Shown here in pieces: positions 52,373 to 61,333 of a DNA stretch of 61,333 nucleotides. Position 1 is the first letter of the stretch. Each line of letters opens with the position of its first letter. The translations under genes were made by a program, and so were the position numbers. This DNA is from Ramlibacter aquaticus (GTDB taxonomy: Bacteria > Pseudomonadota > Gammaproteobacteria > Burkholderiales > Burkholderiaceae_C): positions 1 to 61,333 of the forward strand of contig NZ_JADDOJ010000015.1 in the NCBI RefSeq assembly GCF_015159745.1, in the 5' to 3' direction. The notes beneath the pieces are model-generated. The model saw nothing but the letters and a program-made list of their open reading frames with translations. It made no database searches and had not been told where the DNA came from.

Positions 52373-53309
52373 CCGAGGCGGTGTAGGCGAGCCGCTCGCC
52401 GTCGCGGGTGACGAAGCCCAGGCCCACCTTGAGGCGGATCGCATGGCCACGGGTGGTGCAGGCCTGCACCTGGTCCAGCAGTTCCTCCATCTGCGCCTCG
52501 CTGGCCTGGGTGCCGTGGACGCTGCGCAGCCAGTGCCGCAGCAGGTTGGCCTGGCGTGCCCGGCCGAGCGCACGCAGGGCCTGCAGGCGGGGCGGCGCGC
52601 CGGCGGCCGCCAGGTCCAGCGCGCCGAACTCCTCCAGCAGGGCCTGGGCCTGGGCGGCATGGCGGGCGCTGCGGGCGAAGGTGTCGCGAAAGCCCGGGAA
52701 GGCCTGGTCCAGCGCCGGCGTCAGCCGGGCCCGGATGCGGTTGCGCGTGAAGCGCACGTCCTGGTTGCTGGGATCCTCGACCCAGGCGATGGCCTGGGAC
52801 CGCAGGAACTCGCGCAAGGCGGCGCCCGGCACGTCCAGCAGCGGCCGCGCGAAGCGCATGCCGCCGGCGGTCCAGTCCGGGCGCATGCCCGCCAGGCCCG
52901 CCAGGCCGGCGCCGCGGGAGAGCGCCAGCAGCAGGGTCTCGGCCTGGTCGTCCGCGTGCTGGGCCAGGGCCACCATGGCACAGCCGGCCTCGTGCGCCGC
53001 CGCCGCGAGCGCGGCGTAGCGGGCCCGGCGCGCGGCATCCTCGGGGCTCTCCCCGGCCGCGTGGCGCGCGTCCACGTGCAGGGTGTGCAAGGGAAGGTCC
53101 AGCGAACGGCACAGCGCCTCGCAGTGCGCCTGGAAGCCGTCCGCGGCCGGCTGCAGGCCGTGGTGCACGTGCAGGGCGCGCACCTGCCCGGGCCAGCGGC
53201 GCGCGCAGGCCACCAGCAAGGCACAGGAATCGGCGCCACCGCTCAGCGCCACGGCCAGCGGCAGGGCCGGCTGGAAGCGCTCTAGGGCCTGGTCCAGGGT
53301 GAGGGACAT
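52368..53309 (-). CDS. tilS: tRNA(Ile)-lysidine synthetase
   Basis: TilS converts C34 of tRNA-Ile(CAU) to lysidine so that it reads AUA. The 313-residue protein has the PP-loop SGGADS (23-28), HVHHGLQ, ALAQHADDQAETLLL and RPLLDVP motifs, and a shortened C-terminal half compared with long TilS forms such as that of E. coli. The ATG at 53309 is just upstream of the conserved SGG region. It is probably co-transcribed with lysC. Confidence 0.94.
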   Translation of the reverse strand: MSLTLDQALERFQPALPLAVALSGGADSCALLVACARRWPGQVRALHVHHGLQPAADGFQAHCEALCRSLDLPLHTLHVDARHAAGESPEDAARRARYAALAAAAHEAGCAMVALAQHADDQAETLLLALSRGAGLAGLAGMRPDWTAGGMRFARPLLDVPGAALREFLRSQAIAWVEDPSNQDVRFTRNRIRARLTPALDQAFPGFRDTFARSARHAAQAQALLEEFGALDLAAAGAPPRLQALRALGRARQANLLRHWLRSVHGTQASEAQMEELLDQVQACTTRGHAIRLKVGLGFVTRDGERLAYTASV

Positions 53310-53399
53310 GGGGACGGTGGACGCGCGTGCATGTGAAATTATGCGGCTGGCGCCCGGGTGGACGGCCCGGGTCGCCGGGGCCGCAGAGAATCGCGCCCC

Positions 53400-54155
53400 A
53401 TGCGTGCCCCCGCCCCGCTTGCGCCGCTGGTCCTGGGCCTGCTGCTCCTGAACCCCGGCGCCGCCCTGGCCCAGGCCGCGGTGCCCGCGGTGTCCGCCGC
53501 CTCGGAGACGATGCACCGCGCAGCCGACGCGCCCTTCCGCTTCATCCTGCGCCACGCCAGGCCGGCAGCCCCCGCCGCACAGCCCGCCAAGGCGGCATCC
53601 GCCCCCTCCCGCGGCACGGGCCCGGCCAGCGCCAGCGCGCGTGCGCCCGGTCCGGCGGGCACGGCGCCAGGTCCCGAAGCGGCGGCGGTGCCTGTGCCCG
53701 GCGCGGGCCCTGCGGCTGCGGCCGCCCGCGGGGCCTCCGGCGCGGCCCCGCGCGCCAGCGCATCCGCCCCGTCCAGCGCGGTCGCGACGGCCGGAGGTGC
53801 CGCCGCGTCCGCCGCGTCGCGAGTCACCGGCCTCGCTCCGCTGCCCGGCGCCTCGGGCACCGGGGCCGCCCCGGCCGCTGTCGCGGCCAGCGCCTCACGC
53901 CCGTCGGGCGATCCCGTGCCCGTGCAGACCGGCATGCCGAAGCTGCGGCCCGAGCAGATCCGCCAGGGCCTGCGGGGCACGGTGCGCGTCCAGTTCGAGG
54001 TGCTGCCGGACGGCAGGACGGGGAATGTGCGCGTGCTGGAGAGCACGCTGCGCTCGCTCAACCGGGCGAGCGTGGAAGCCGTGCAGGGCTGGCTGTTCCA
54101 GCCCCAGGAGGGCACGCGCACGCTGGAGACCGAGCTGGTCTTCGACCTGCGCTGA
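53400..54155 (+). CDS. TonB C-terminal-domain protein with Ala/Pro-rich linker
   Basis: The 251-residue protein has an N-terminal signal or anchor (LAPLVLGLLLLNPGAALAQA), a long low-complexity Ala/Pro/Ser/Gly region (about 55-180) and a C-terminal TonB-like fold (GTVRVQFEVLPDGRTGNVRV ... VQGWLFQP). The N-terminus lacks the SHLS-type helix known from TonB and no exbBD genes are near, so it may not energise transport. It lies, in opposite orientation, between accA and tilS. GAGAAT is 8 nt before the ATG. Confidence 0.8.
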   Translation: MRAPAPLAPLVLGLLLLNPGAALAQAAVPAVSAASETMHRAADAPFRFILRHARPAAPAAQPAKAASAPSRGTGPASASARAPGPAGTAPGPEAAAVPVPGAGPAAAAARGASGAAPRASASAPSSAVATAGGAAASAASRVTGLAPLPGASGTGAAPAAVAASASRPSGDPVPVQTGMPKLRPEQIRQGLRGTVRVQFEVLPDGRTGNVRVLESTLRSLNRASVEAVQGWLFQPQEGTRTLETELVFDLR

Positions 54156-54164
54156 GGCCGGGCT

Positions 54165-55142
54165 TCAGCGGGCCTCGGCCTTGGTGTCGTTGAAGCGGCC
54201 GCAGCCCTGCAGGCGGTCGTAGCGGCGGTCCAGCAGTTCGCGCGGCTTCAGGTCCGCGAGCTGGCGCCAGGCGTCGTTGAGCGCGCGCTTGAGGAAGGCC
54301 GCCATCTGCTTGTGGTCGCGGTGGGCGCCGCCCACCGGCTCGCTCACGATCTTGTCCACCAGGCCCAGGGCCTTGAGGCGGTGCGCGGTGATGCCCATGG
54401 CGTCGGCCGCTTCCTGCGCCTTCTCGCCCGTCTTCCAGAGGATGGAGGCGCAGCCCTCGGGGCTGATGACGGAATAGATCGAGTACTGCAGCATCAGCAC
54501 CTGGTCGCCCACGGCGATGGCCAGCGCGCCGCCGGAGCCGCCCTCGCCGATGATGGTGGTGATGATGGGCACTTCCAGCTGCGCCATCTCGAAGATGTTT
54601 CGGCCGATCGCTTCGGACTGGCCGCGCTCCTCGGCGTCGATGCCGGGGTAGGCGCCGGGCGTGTCGACAAAGGTGAACACCGGCAGCTTGAACTTCTCGG
54701 CCGTCTTCATCAGGCGCAGCGCCTTGCGGTAGCCCTCGGGCCGGCTCATGCCGAAGTTGCGCAGGCCGCGCTCCTTGGTGTCGCGACCCTTCTGGTGGCC
54801 GATCACCATGCAGGCGTTGCCGTTGAAGCGGGCCAGGCCGCCGACGATGGAGAGGTCGTCCGCGAAGTGGCGGTCGCCGTGCAGCTCGATGAAGTCCGTG
54901 AAGATCTCGTTCACGTAGTCCAGCGTGTAGGGCCGCTCGGGATGGCGCGCGATCTTGGTGATCTGCCAGGGCGAGAGCTCGCTGTAGATGTCCTTGGTGA
55001 GCTGCTGGCTCTTCTTGGACAGCTGGTCGATCTCTTCGGAAATGTCGACCGCGGATTCGGTCTGTACGTAGCGAAGTTCCTCGATCTTGGACTCCAGCTC
55101 CGCGATGGGTTGCTCGAAATCCAGAAAGGTTTTCTTGGCCAA
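54165..55142 (-). CDS. accA: acetyl-CoA carboxylase carboxyltransferase subunit alpha
   Basis: AccA forms the carboxyltransferase with AccD and makes malonyl-CoA for fatty acid synthesis. The 325-residue protein begins [19 protein letters not shown] and contains [20 protein letters not shown] and [16 protein letters not shown], diagnostic for AccA. The start is TTG at 55142: GAGGAG lies 8 nt upstream and no ATG precedes the conserved N-terminus. It is the third gene of a cysS-glycosylase-accA unit. Confidence 0.96.
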   Translation of the reverse strand: MAKKTFLDFEQPIAELESKIEELRYVQTESAVDISEEIDQLSKKSQQLTKDIYSELSPWQITKIARHPERPYTLDYVNEIFTDFIELHGDRHFADDLSIVGGLARFNGNACMVIGHQKGRDTKERGLRNFGMSRPEGYRKALRLMKTAEKFKLPVFTFVDTPGAYPGIDAEERGQSEAIGRNIFEMAQLEVPIITTIIGEGGSGGALAIAVGDQVLMLQYSIYSVISPEGCASILWKTGEKAQEAADAMGITAHRLKALGLVDKIVSEPVGGAHRDHKQMAAFLKRALNDAWRQLADLKPRELLDRRYDRLQGCGRFNDTKAEAR

Positions 55143-55171
55143 GGTGTGTGCTCCTCGGGGGTGTTGTACCG

Positions 55172-55818
55172 TCAGTACTCGACCGGCAGGGGGTCCAGCG
55201 AGCGCCAAATATACCAAGTGGCGACGCTGCAGTAGGGGGCCCAGGCGGCGGCCACCTCGCGCGCATCGCTGCGGCTGACGGCCTCGCCCGAGAAATAGTT
55301 GCGGCTGATGCCGTTGATGAGGCCCACGTCGTCCAGGGGCAGGACGTTGGGACGCATCAGGTGGAAGATGAGGAACATCTCGGCCGTCCAGCGGCCGATG
55401 CCGCGGATGCCGACCAGCTCGGCGATGATGTCCTCGTCGCCCATGTCCTTCCAGGAATCGACGTGGATCGCACCGGAGTCGAAGTGAAGGGCCAGGTCGA
55501 CCAGGTATTCGATCTTGCGCGCCGACAGGCCGGCCTCGCGCATGTCGTCGACCTTGAGCTTGAGCACGTTGGCCGGTGCCATGCGGCGCGGCAGCTTGGC
55601 GAAGCGGTCCCACACGGTCTGCGCGGCCTTGACCGAGATCTGCTGGCCCACGATGCTGCGCGCCAGCGTGGTGAAGGCGTCGCCGCGCGACTGCAGGCAG
55701 GCGTCGCCGAACTGCGGGATCAGCCGCTTCATCACGCGGTCCTTGCGAGAGAGGTGGCGGCAGGCCTCCTCCCAGTAGCCCGGCGTGGTGAACACCACCG
55801 GCTCTTCGGGTGCTGCGC

Positions 55819-55822
<4 letters not shown>
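55172..55822 (-). CDS. DNA-3-methyladenine glycosylase (AlkA/HhH-GPD family)
   Basis: The 216-residue protein is of the HhH-GPD superfamily that excises alkylated bases: [14 protein letters not shown], the helix-hairpin-helix [16 protein letters not shown] (about 137-152) and the downstream catalytic Asp in VLPLDDVGL (164 or 165). No iron-sulfur Cys cluster is present, so it is AlkA-like and not Nth/MutY. The start is TTG 55822 in a TTGA overlap with the cysS stop; the much longer upstream frame is not coding. Confidence 0.9.
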
Positions 55823-57195
<1,373 letters not shown>

Positions 57196-57266
57196 TGGGA
57201 TGTGGTGGGGAGGCGGTGCGCGCGGGTCGCACGGCTACAATCGGTCGCAGTATAAGGCCCCGCTTC

Positions 57267-57842
57267 ATGAACCGCGCCCGCGTCCGCCACCTCGTCCTGG
57301 CCGCCCTCGCCCTGCTGACGCTGCCGGCGCTGGCCGATGACTTCAGCGACATCCAGCAACTCATGAAGGCCGGCCAGCCGGCGCAGGCACTGGCCCGCAC
57401 CGAGCAGGCCATCACCACGACGCCGCGCGACGCGCGCCTGCGCTTCCTCAAGGGCGTGCTGCTGGCCGACCTCGGCCGCCGCAGTGAAGCCGTGCAGGCC
57501 TACACCGAGCTCACGCAGGACTTCCCCGAGCTGCCGGAGCCCTACAACAACCTGGCCGCGCTCTACGCCGCCACGGGCGACTACGACAAGGCCCGCGCGG
57601 CGCTCGAATCCGCGGTGCGCGCCAACCCCGGCTACGGCACCGCCTACGAGAACCTGGGCGACGTGTACCTGCGGCTCGCCGCGCAAGCGTACACGCGGGC
57701 CCAGCAGCTGGGCCCCGATGGCACGGGCGCGGGCGCCAAGCTGGCCCAGGTGCGCCAGCTCTTCGGCCCGGCCCGGCCCGCGGTGCCTGCCGCTGCGCCG
57801 GCCGCCCCTGCAGCGTCGTCCGCCTCCGCCGCCGCGCGCTGA
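57267..57842 (+). CDS. exported tetratricopeptide repeat protein
   Basis: The 191-residue protein has a signal peptide (MNRARVRHLVLAALALLTLP, cut after ALA) and about three TPR units (AGQPAQALARTEQAITTTPRD; GRRSEAVQAYTELTQDFPEL; YNNLAALYAATGDYDKARAA), then an Ala/Pro-rich tail. TPRs mediate protein-protein contacts; the partner is unknown. The genes behind it encode two cyclophilins and LpxH, a neighbourhood I recall from other Burkholderiales, hinting at an envelope-biogenesis role. TACAAT lies 26 nt upstream of the ATG. Confidence 0.82.
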   Translation: MNRARVRHLVLAALALLTLPALADDFSDIQQLMKAGQPAQALARTEQAITTTPRDARLRFLKGVLLADLGRRSEAVQAYTELTQDFPELPEPYNNLAALYAATGDYDKARAALESAVRANPGYGTAYENLGDVYLRLAAQAYTRAQQLGPDGTGAGAKLAQVRQLFGPARPAVPAAAPAAPAASSASAAAR

Positions 57843-57908
57843 CCCCGCCGGCCGCACGCCTGCCCGGGCCCCGCTACCATTGCACGCCTGCCAACCCTGG
57901 AGACCCGC

Positions 57909-58604
57909 TTGAAGCACAGCCTCACCCGCCGCAGCGCCGCCCTCGCGGCCTGTGCGTGCGCGCTCGCGCTCGCGCTGCCGATGACCACCTCCGCCGCCGA
58001 GGACGCGCCCCGCGTCAAGTTCGTCACCACGCAGGGCGACTTCACGGTCGAGGTCTACCCCGACAAGGCGCCCAAGACCGTGGCGAACTTCCTGCAGTAC
58101 GTGCGCGACAAGCACTACGACGGCACCATCTTCCACCGCGTGATCGAGAACTTCATGGTGCAGGGCGGCGGCTACGACGCCAAGTACAACGAGAAGCCCA
58201 CGCGCGCGCCGGTGCCCCACGAGGGGCGCGAGGCCCTGGAGCGCGGCGGCCCGCACAACACCGTGGGCACGCTGGCCATGGCGCGCACCAACGATCCGAA
58301 CTCGGCCACCGCGCAGTTCTTCATCAACGTGAAGGACAACCCCTTCCTGGACCCGGTGCCCCTGCCGCCGGGCGACCCGGTGAAGAAGTTCGAGTACCAC
58401 GGCCGCACCTATGAGAACGTGCCGCGTTCGCAGCTGCTGAACGCCGCCCAGCTGTACGGCTACACCGTGTTCGGCAAGGTCGTCAGCGGCATGGACACCA
58501 TCAACAAGATCAAGGCCGTGCCCACCGGATCCGGCGGCCCCTTCCCCACCGACGTGCCGCAGACGCCGGTCGTCATCCAGTCCGCCACCATCGTCAAGAA
58601 GTGA
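57909..58604 (+). CDS. ppiA: periplasmic peptidyl-prolyl cis-trans isomerase (cyclophilin)
   Basis: The 231-residue precursor has a signal peptide ([20 protein letters not shown] ... TSAAE) and a cyclophilin domain with [16 protein letters not shown] and [12 protein letters not shown], which hold the active-site Arg and Phe. It carries insertions (around [13 protein letters not shown]) relative to PpiB. The start is TTG at 57909, with GGAGA 7 nt upstream; no ATG precedes the signal peptide. It is followed after 8 nt by a cytoplasmic paralogue. Confidence 0.9.
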   Translation: MKHSLTRRSAALAACACALALALPMTTSAAEDAPRVKFVTTQGDFTVEVYPDKAPKTVANFLQYVRDKHYDGTIFHRVIENFMVQGGGYDAKYNEKPTRAPVPHEGREALERGGPHNTVGTLAMARTNDPNSATAQFFINVKDNPFLDPVPLPPGDPVKKFEYHGRTYENVPRSQLLNAAQLYGYTVFGKVVSGMDTINKIKAVPTGSGGPFPTDVPQTPVVIQSATIVKK

Positions 58605-58612
58605 GGCTTCCC

Positions 58613-59119
58613 ATGAGCAACCCCCAGGTCGAACTCCACATCGCCGGCTACGGCACCGTCACCCTCGAACTCGACGCCGAGAAGGCCCCCAGGTCGACCG
58701 AGAACTTCCTCAGCTACGTGAAGAAGGGCCACTACGACGGCACCGTCTTCCACCGCGTGATCAACGGCTTCATGGTGCAAGGCGGCGGCTTCACCCCCGG
58801 CATGGGCCAGAAGCCCACCGACGCGCCGATCGAGAACGAGGCCGCCAACGGCCTGAAGAACGACAAGTACACCGTCGCCATGGCCCGCACCAGCGACCCG
58901 CACTCCGCCACCGCGCAGTTCTTCATCAACGTGGCCGACAACGACTTCCTCAACCACAGCGGCAAGAACCCCAGCGGCTGGGGCTACGCGGTGTTCGGCA
59001 AGGTCGTGTCCGGCACCGACGTCGTCGACCGCATCAAGGGTGTGAAGACCGGCCGCAAGGGCTTCCACGACGACGTGCCCCAGGCCGACGTGGTGATCGA
59101 GAAGGCCGTCGCCCTCTGA
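58613..59119 (+). CDS. ppiB: cytoplasmic peptidyl-prolyl cis-trans isomerase (cyclophilin)
   Basis: The 168-residue cyclophilin lacks a signal peptide and shows [33 protein letters not shown] and [11 protein letters not shown], as in PpiB. It catalyses proline isomerisation during folding. The tandem with ppiA suggests duplication followed by targeting to two compartments. The spacing (8 nt upstream, 8 nt downstream) points to one operon with lpxH. Confidence 0.94.
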   Translation: MSNPQVELHIAGYGTVTLELDAEKAPRSTENFLSYVKKGHYDGTVFHRVINGFMVQGGGFTPGMGQKPTDAPIENEAANGLKNDKYTVAMARTSDPHSATAQFFINVADNDFLNHSGKNPSGWGYAVFGKVVSGTDVVDRIKGVKTGRKGFHDDVPQADVVIEKAVAL

Positions 59120-59127
59120 CCCTGCCC

Positions 59128-59904
59128 ATGGCCGCGGCTGCCCCGGCGTTCACCGAACTGCTGGCGCCGCCGGCCTGGCGCAGCGTCGACTTCATCTCCG
59201 ACCTGCACCTGCAACCCGGCGAGCCCGCCACCTTCGAGGCCTGGCGGCGGTTCATGGCGGCCACGCCCGCCGACGCCGTCTTCATCCTGGGTGACCTGTT
59301 CGAGGTCTGGGTGGGCGACGACCTGGCCGCCGCCCCCGGCTTCGCGGCCGACTGCGCCGCCGTGATCGCGGCCACCGCGCAGCGCGCGCCGGTGTTCCTG
59401 ATGCACGGCAACCGCGACTTCCTCATCGGCGAGGGCTTTGCCCGCGCCTGCGGCGCCACCCTGCTCGCCGACCCGGCGGTGCTGGGCTTCGCAGGCCAGC
59501 GTGTCGTGCTCACGCACGGGGACGCGCTGTGCCTGGACGACACCGACTACATGGCTTTCCGCGCCCAGGTGCGGGACGCGGCCTGGCAGCAGGCCTTCCT
59601 GGCCCGCCCCGCTGCCGAGCGCGAGGCCCTGGGCCGCGAGATGCGGCGCCAGAGCGAGGCCCGCAAGCGCGAGCAGGGCCCCGAGCAGTACGCCGACCTG
59701 GACGCCGCCGCCGTGCAGGCCTGGCTGGACGCTGCGGACGCCCGCGCCATGGTGCACGGCCACACCCACCGCCCCGCCACGCATGCGCTGGCCGGCGGGC
59801 GCGAGCGCATCGTGCTCAGCGACTGGGACGCGGCGGCGCAGCCGCCCCGGCTGCAAGCGCTGCGCCTGTCCGCCGCGGGCGCGCAGCGCATCGCGCTGGC
59901 CTGA
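59128..59904 (+). CDS. lpxH: UDP-2,3-diacylglucosamine diphosphatase
   Basis: LpxH cleaves UDP-2,3-diacylglucosamine to lipid X and UMP, the fourth step of lipid A synthesis. The 258-residue metallophosphoesterase has FISDLHLQPGEP, LGDLFEVWVGDD, MHGNRDFLIG, LTHGDALCLDDTDY and MVHGHTHRPA, covering the metal ligands. It lies 8 nt after ppiB and 1 nt before mtfA, so it is in an operon. Confidence 0.94.
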   Translation: MAAAAPAFTELLAPPAWRSVDFISDLHLQPGEPATFEAWRRFMAATPADAVFILGDLFEVWVGDDLAAAPGFAADCAAVIAATAQRAPVFLMHGNRDFLIGEGFARACGATLLADPAVLGFAGQRVVLTHGDALCLDDTDYMAFRAQVRDAAWQQAFLARPAAEREALGREMRRQSEARKREQGPEQYADLDAAAVQAWLDAADARAMVHGHTHRPATHALAGGRERIVLSDWDAAAQPPRLQALRLSAAGAQRIALA

Positions 59905-59905
59905 G

Positions 59906-60673
59906 ATGTTCGGCTGGCTGCGCCGTGCCGCCCGCCCGGCGCGCGAGATCCCCGGGCCGCACTGGGAGCGCGTGCTGCGCGACCACCCCTTCCTCGCCCG
60001 CCGGCCGGCCGCCGAGTTGCAGGCGCTGCGGGCGATGACGGGGCGCTTCCTCGCCGACAAGGAATTCACCGGCGCGAACGGCCTGGTGGTGAGCGACGCC
60101 ATGGCCATCGCGATCGCCGCGCAGGCGGTGCTGCCCGTGCTGCACCTGGGCCTGCAGTGGTACGAGGACTTCGTGGGCATCGTGGTGCATCCCGGCCAGG
60201 TGCTGGCACCGCGCACGGCGCAGGACGAAGCCGGCGTGGTGCACGAGTGGCGCGAGGTGATCGCCGGCGAGACGCAGCCGGGCGGCCCGGTCACCCTGAG
60301 CTGGCAGGACGTGGCGGGCGCGGGGCTCTCGGCCGAGCACGGCTACAACGTGGTGGTGCACGAGTTCATCCACAAGATCGACATGCGCGACGGCAGCGCC
60401 AATGGCTGCCCGCCTCTGCCCACGACGGCGCTGCGGCGCGACTGGCCGCAGGTGATGCAGGCCGAGTGAGAGGCCTTCCGCGAGAAGACCATCATCGCCC
60501 AGCGCTTCGGCGGCGAGCCGCCCTGGCTGGACCCCTACGGCGCCACGGCCCCCGCCGAGTTCTTCGCCGTCGCGGGCGAGGCCTACTTTGTCAACCGCGA
60601 GCGCTTCGGGCTGGAACACCCGCGCCTGCTGGCGCTGTTCGACGCGTTCTTCCTGCGGGGTCTGGGGGGCTGA
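59906..60673 (+). pseudogene. mtfA: MtfA-like zinc metallopeptidase (M90 family), interrupted by in-frame TGA
   Basis: The frame runs from ATG 59906 to TGA 60671-60673 (255 codons) with an internal TGA at 60467-60469 (codon 188). The N-terminal part has the HExxH zinc motif VVVHEFIHKID (His152, Glu153, His156). After the stop the same frame continues with EAFREKTIIAQRFGGEPPWL and AEFFAVAGEAYF, where the family's third zinc ligand Glu lies. The truncated 187-residue product would lack that ligand and is probably inactive. In E. coli MtfA inactivates the repressor Mlc. It is the last gene of the ppiA-ppiB-lpxH unit. Confidence 0.8.
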
Positions 60674-60831
60674 GGTCTGCGCTGCGCAGCTTGTGCAGCT
60701 TGTTCGGGTTGTGCGGCTCGGGCGGGTTGGCGCTCGCCCGGACCGCGACGGAGGTAGGCCACTCCGCGACTGTCCCCCGCCCCAGCCCGGGCGCGTACCG
60801 GTTTCTACAACGTGGCGCTCGTGCGGGTGCC

Positions 60832-61333
60832 TCAGGCCCCCTGGAAGCCCTTCGCCCGGCAGGTCAGCACCAGCGTATCCCGGTGCCCCGCCCTGCCCTC
60901 CACCGGCTGGATCGGCGTGGTCTCGTGGATCACGCGCTCGTCGTCCAGCAGCAGCAGGCTCCAGGGCTCCTGCAGCGTGAAGCGCTCGCCCGCGCGGCCC
61001 TCGGCCTCGAAGACGCGGGTCTCGCCGCCCTTGATCGCCTCACGGTCGACCAGGAACACGGCCACCAGGTCCACGCCGTCGCGGTGCGCACCCTCGGGCG
61101 TGGGCCGGCCGATGCCGCCCGCGGTGTCGATGCGGAACTGGTGCGCCTCGATGAACCAGGGCTGCGCCCCCTTGAGCACGCTGGCCGTGCGGGCCAGGGC
61201 CCGCAAGAGGCCCTGCCAGGCGGGCGAGGCCAGCACCTGCGGCTGCACCGGATCGAACCAGCGCTGCATGCCGCCGTGCAGGGCGTTGTATTCGAGCGGC
61301 TGCCAGTGCGCGCGGTGCGGCACCTGGGTGATC
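60832..61333 (-). CDS. 2OG-Fe(II) dioxygenase family protein, 5' end cut by window edge
   Basis: The open frame reaches the window edge (upstream codons read ITQ before VPHRAHWQP), so the N-terminus is missing; a GTG at 61323 is possible but would remove part of the family's domain. The visible 167 residues show YNALHGGMQRWFDP, the metal motif HRDGVDLV (His-x-Asp), and the second His/Arg region VIHETTPIQP with GHRDTLVLTC. This matches the 2OG-Fe dioxygenase family PF10014. Members hydroxylate free amino acids; the substrate here is unknown. The 158 bp between it and mtfA hold no recognised feature. Confidence 0.8.
   Translation of the reverse strand, partial: ITQVPHRAHWQPLEYNALHGGMQRWFDPVQPQVLASPAWQGLLRALARTASVLKGAQPWFIEAHQFRIDTAGGIGRPTPEGAHRDGVDLVAVFLVDREAIKGGETRVFEAEGRAGERFTLQEPWSLLLLDDERVIHETTPIQPVEGRAGHRDTLVLTCRAKGFQGA

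Noticed and set aside
60674..60831. Possible small gene between mtfA and the dioxygenase gene
   Set aside because: No start with a ribosome-binding site and no motif in either strand.

Overview
The window is a stretch of core chromosome from a very GC-rich betaproteobacterium, most likely a member of the Comamonadaceae or a close Burkholderiales relative. This is inferred from gene content and order: tRNA-Leu(UAG)-tig-clpP-clpX-lon, cysS-glycosylase-accA next to tilS-lysC-tRNA-Ser, a DUF6806-like protein, a small Trp-rich membrane protein, and both class I and class II fumarase. I see no integrase, transposase, phage gene or CRISPR array.

Layout. 1-4416: edge of a zinc-knuckle protein, a GNAT acetyltransferase, two tandem ribbon-helix-helix proteins, a double-PAS hybrid histidine kinase and a secreted crystallin/glycine-zipper protein. 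4520-18795: central metabolism and envelope genes (matB with a crotonase, lgt, a LysR gene divergent from ilvD, cytochrome c, acs, fumC, a cytidylate-kinase-like protein, class I fumarase, murI). 18885-26217: DUF6806-like protein, a rearranged tRNA Leu/Gly/Cys/Gly cluster, and the lon-clpX-clpP-tig proteostasis block. 26316-34412: an RND efflux pair behind a TetR-type operator, two squalene/phytoene-synthase-family genes, a HAD hydrolase and ferrochelatase. 34441-41853: a branched-chain-type ABC transporter operon ending in an alpha/beta hydrolase, controlled by an adjacent sigma-54 activator. 41925-50664: hslR, a small exported peptide, a two-partner secretion system, an SGNH hydrolase and an SDR oxidoreductase. 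50843-61333: tRNA-Ser, lysC, tilS, a TonB-like protein, accA, a DNA glycosylase, cysS, a TPR protein, two cyclophilins, lpxH, a broken mtfA and a partial 2OG-Fe dioxygenase.

The most noteworthy element is the regulatory region 40278-40403. It holds a near-consensus -24/-12 promoter, an IHF-like site and three tandem 17-bp palindromes, placed exactly between a PAS-type sigma-54 activator gene and the transporter operon it most plausibly controls. The transporter's substrate is unknown, and the hydrolase at the operon's end suggests import followed by hydrolysis.

Two conserved genes are broken by an in-frame TGA. One is the filamentous-haemagglutinin-type exoprotein gene, at codon 24 inside its extended signal peptide. 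The other is mtfA, before its third zinc ligand. A further genome-style feature is a set of genes whose start codon lies 5-9 nt after a -10-like hexamer with no Shine-Dalgarno sequence, which suggests leaderless transcripts. TTG starts are also frequent, two of them inside TTGA stop-start overlaps.
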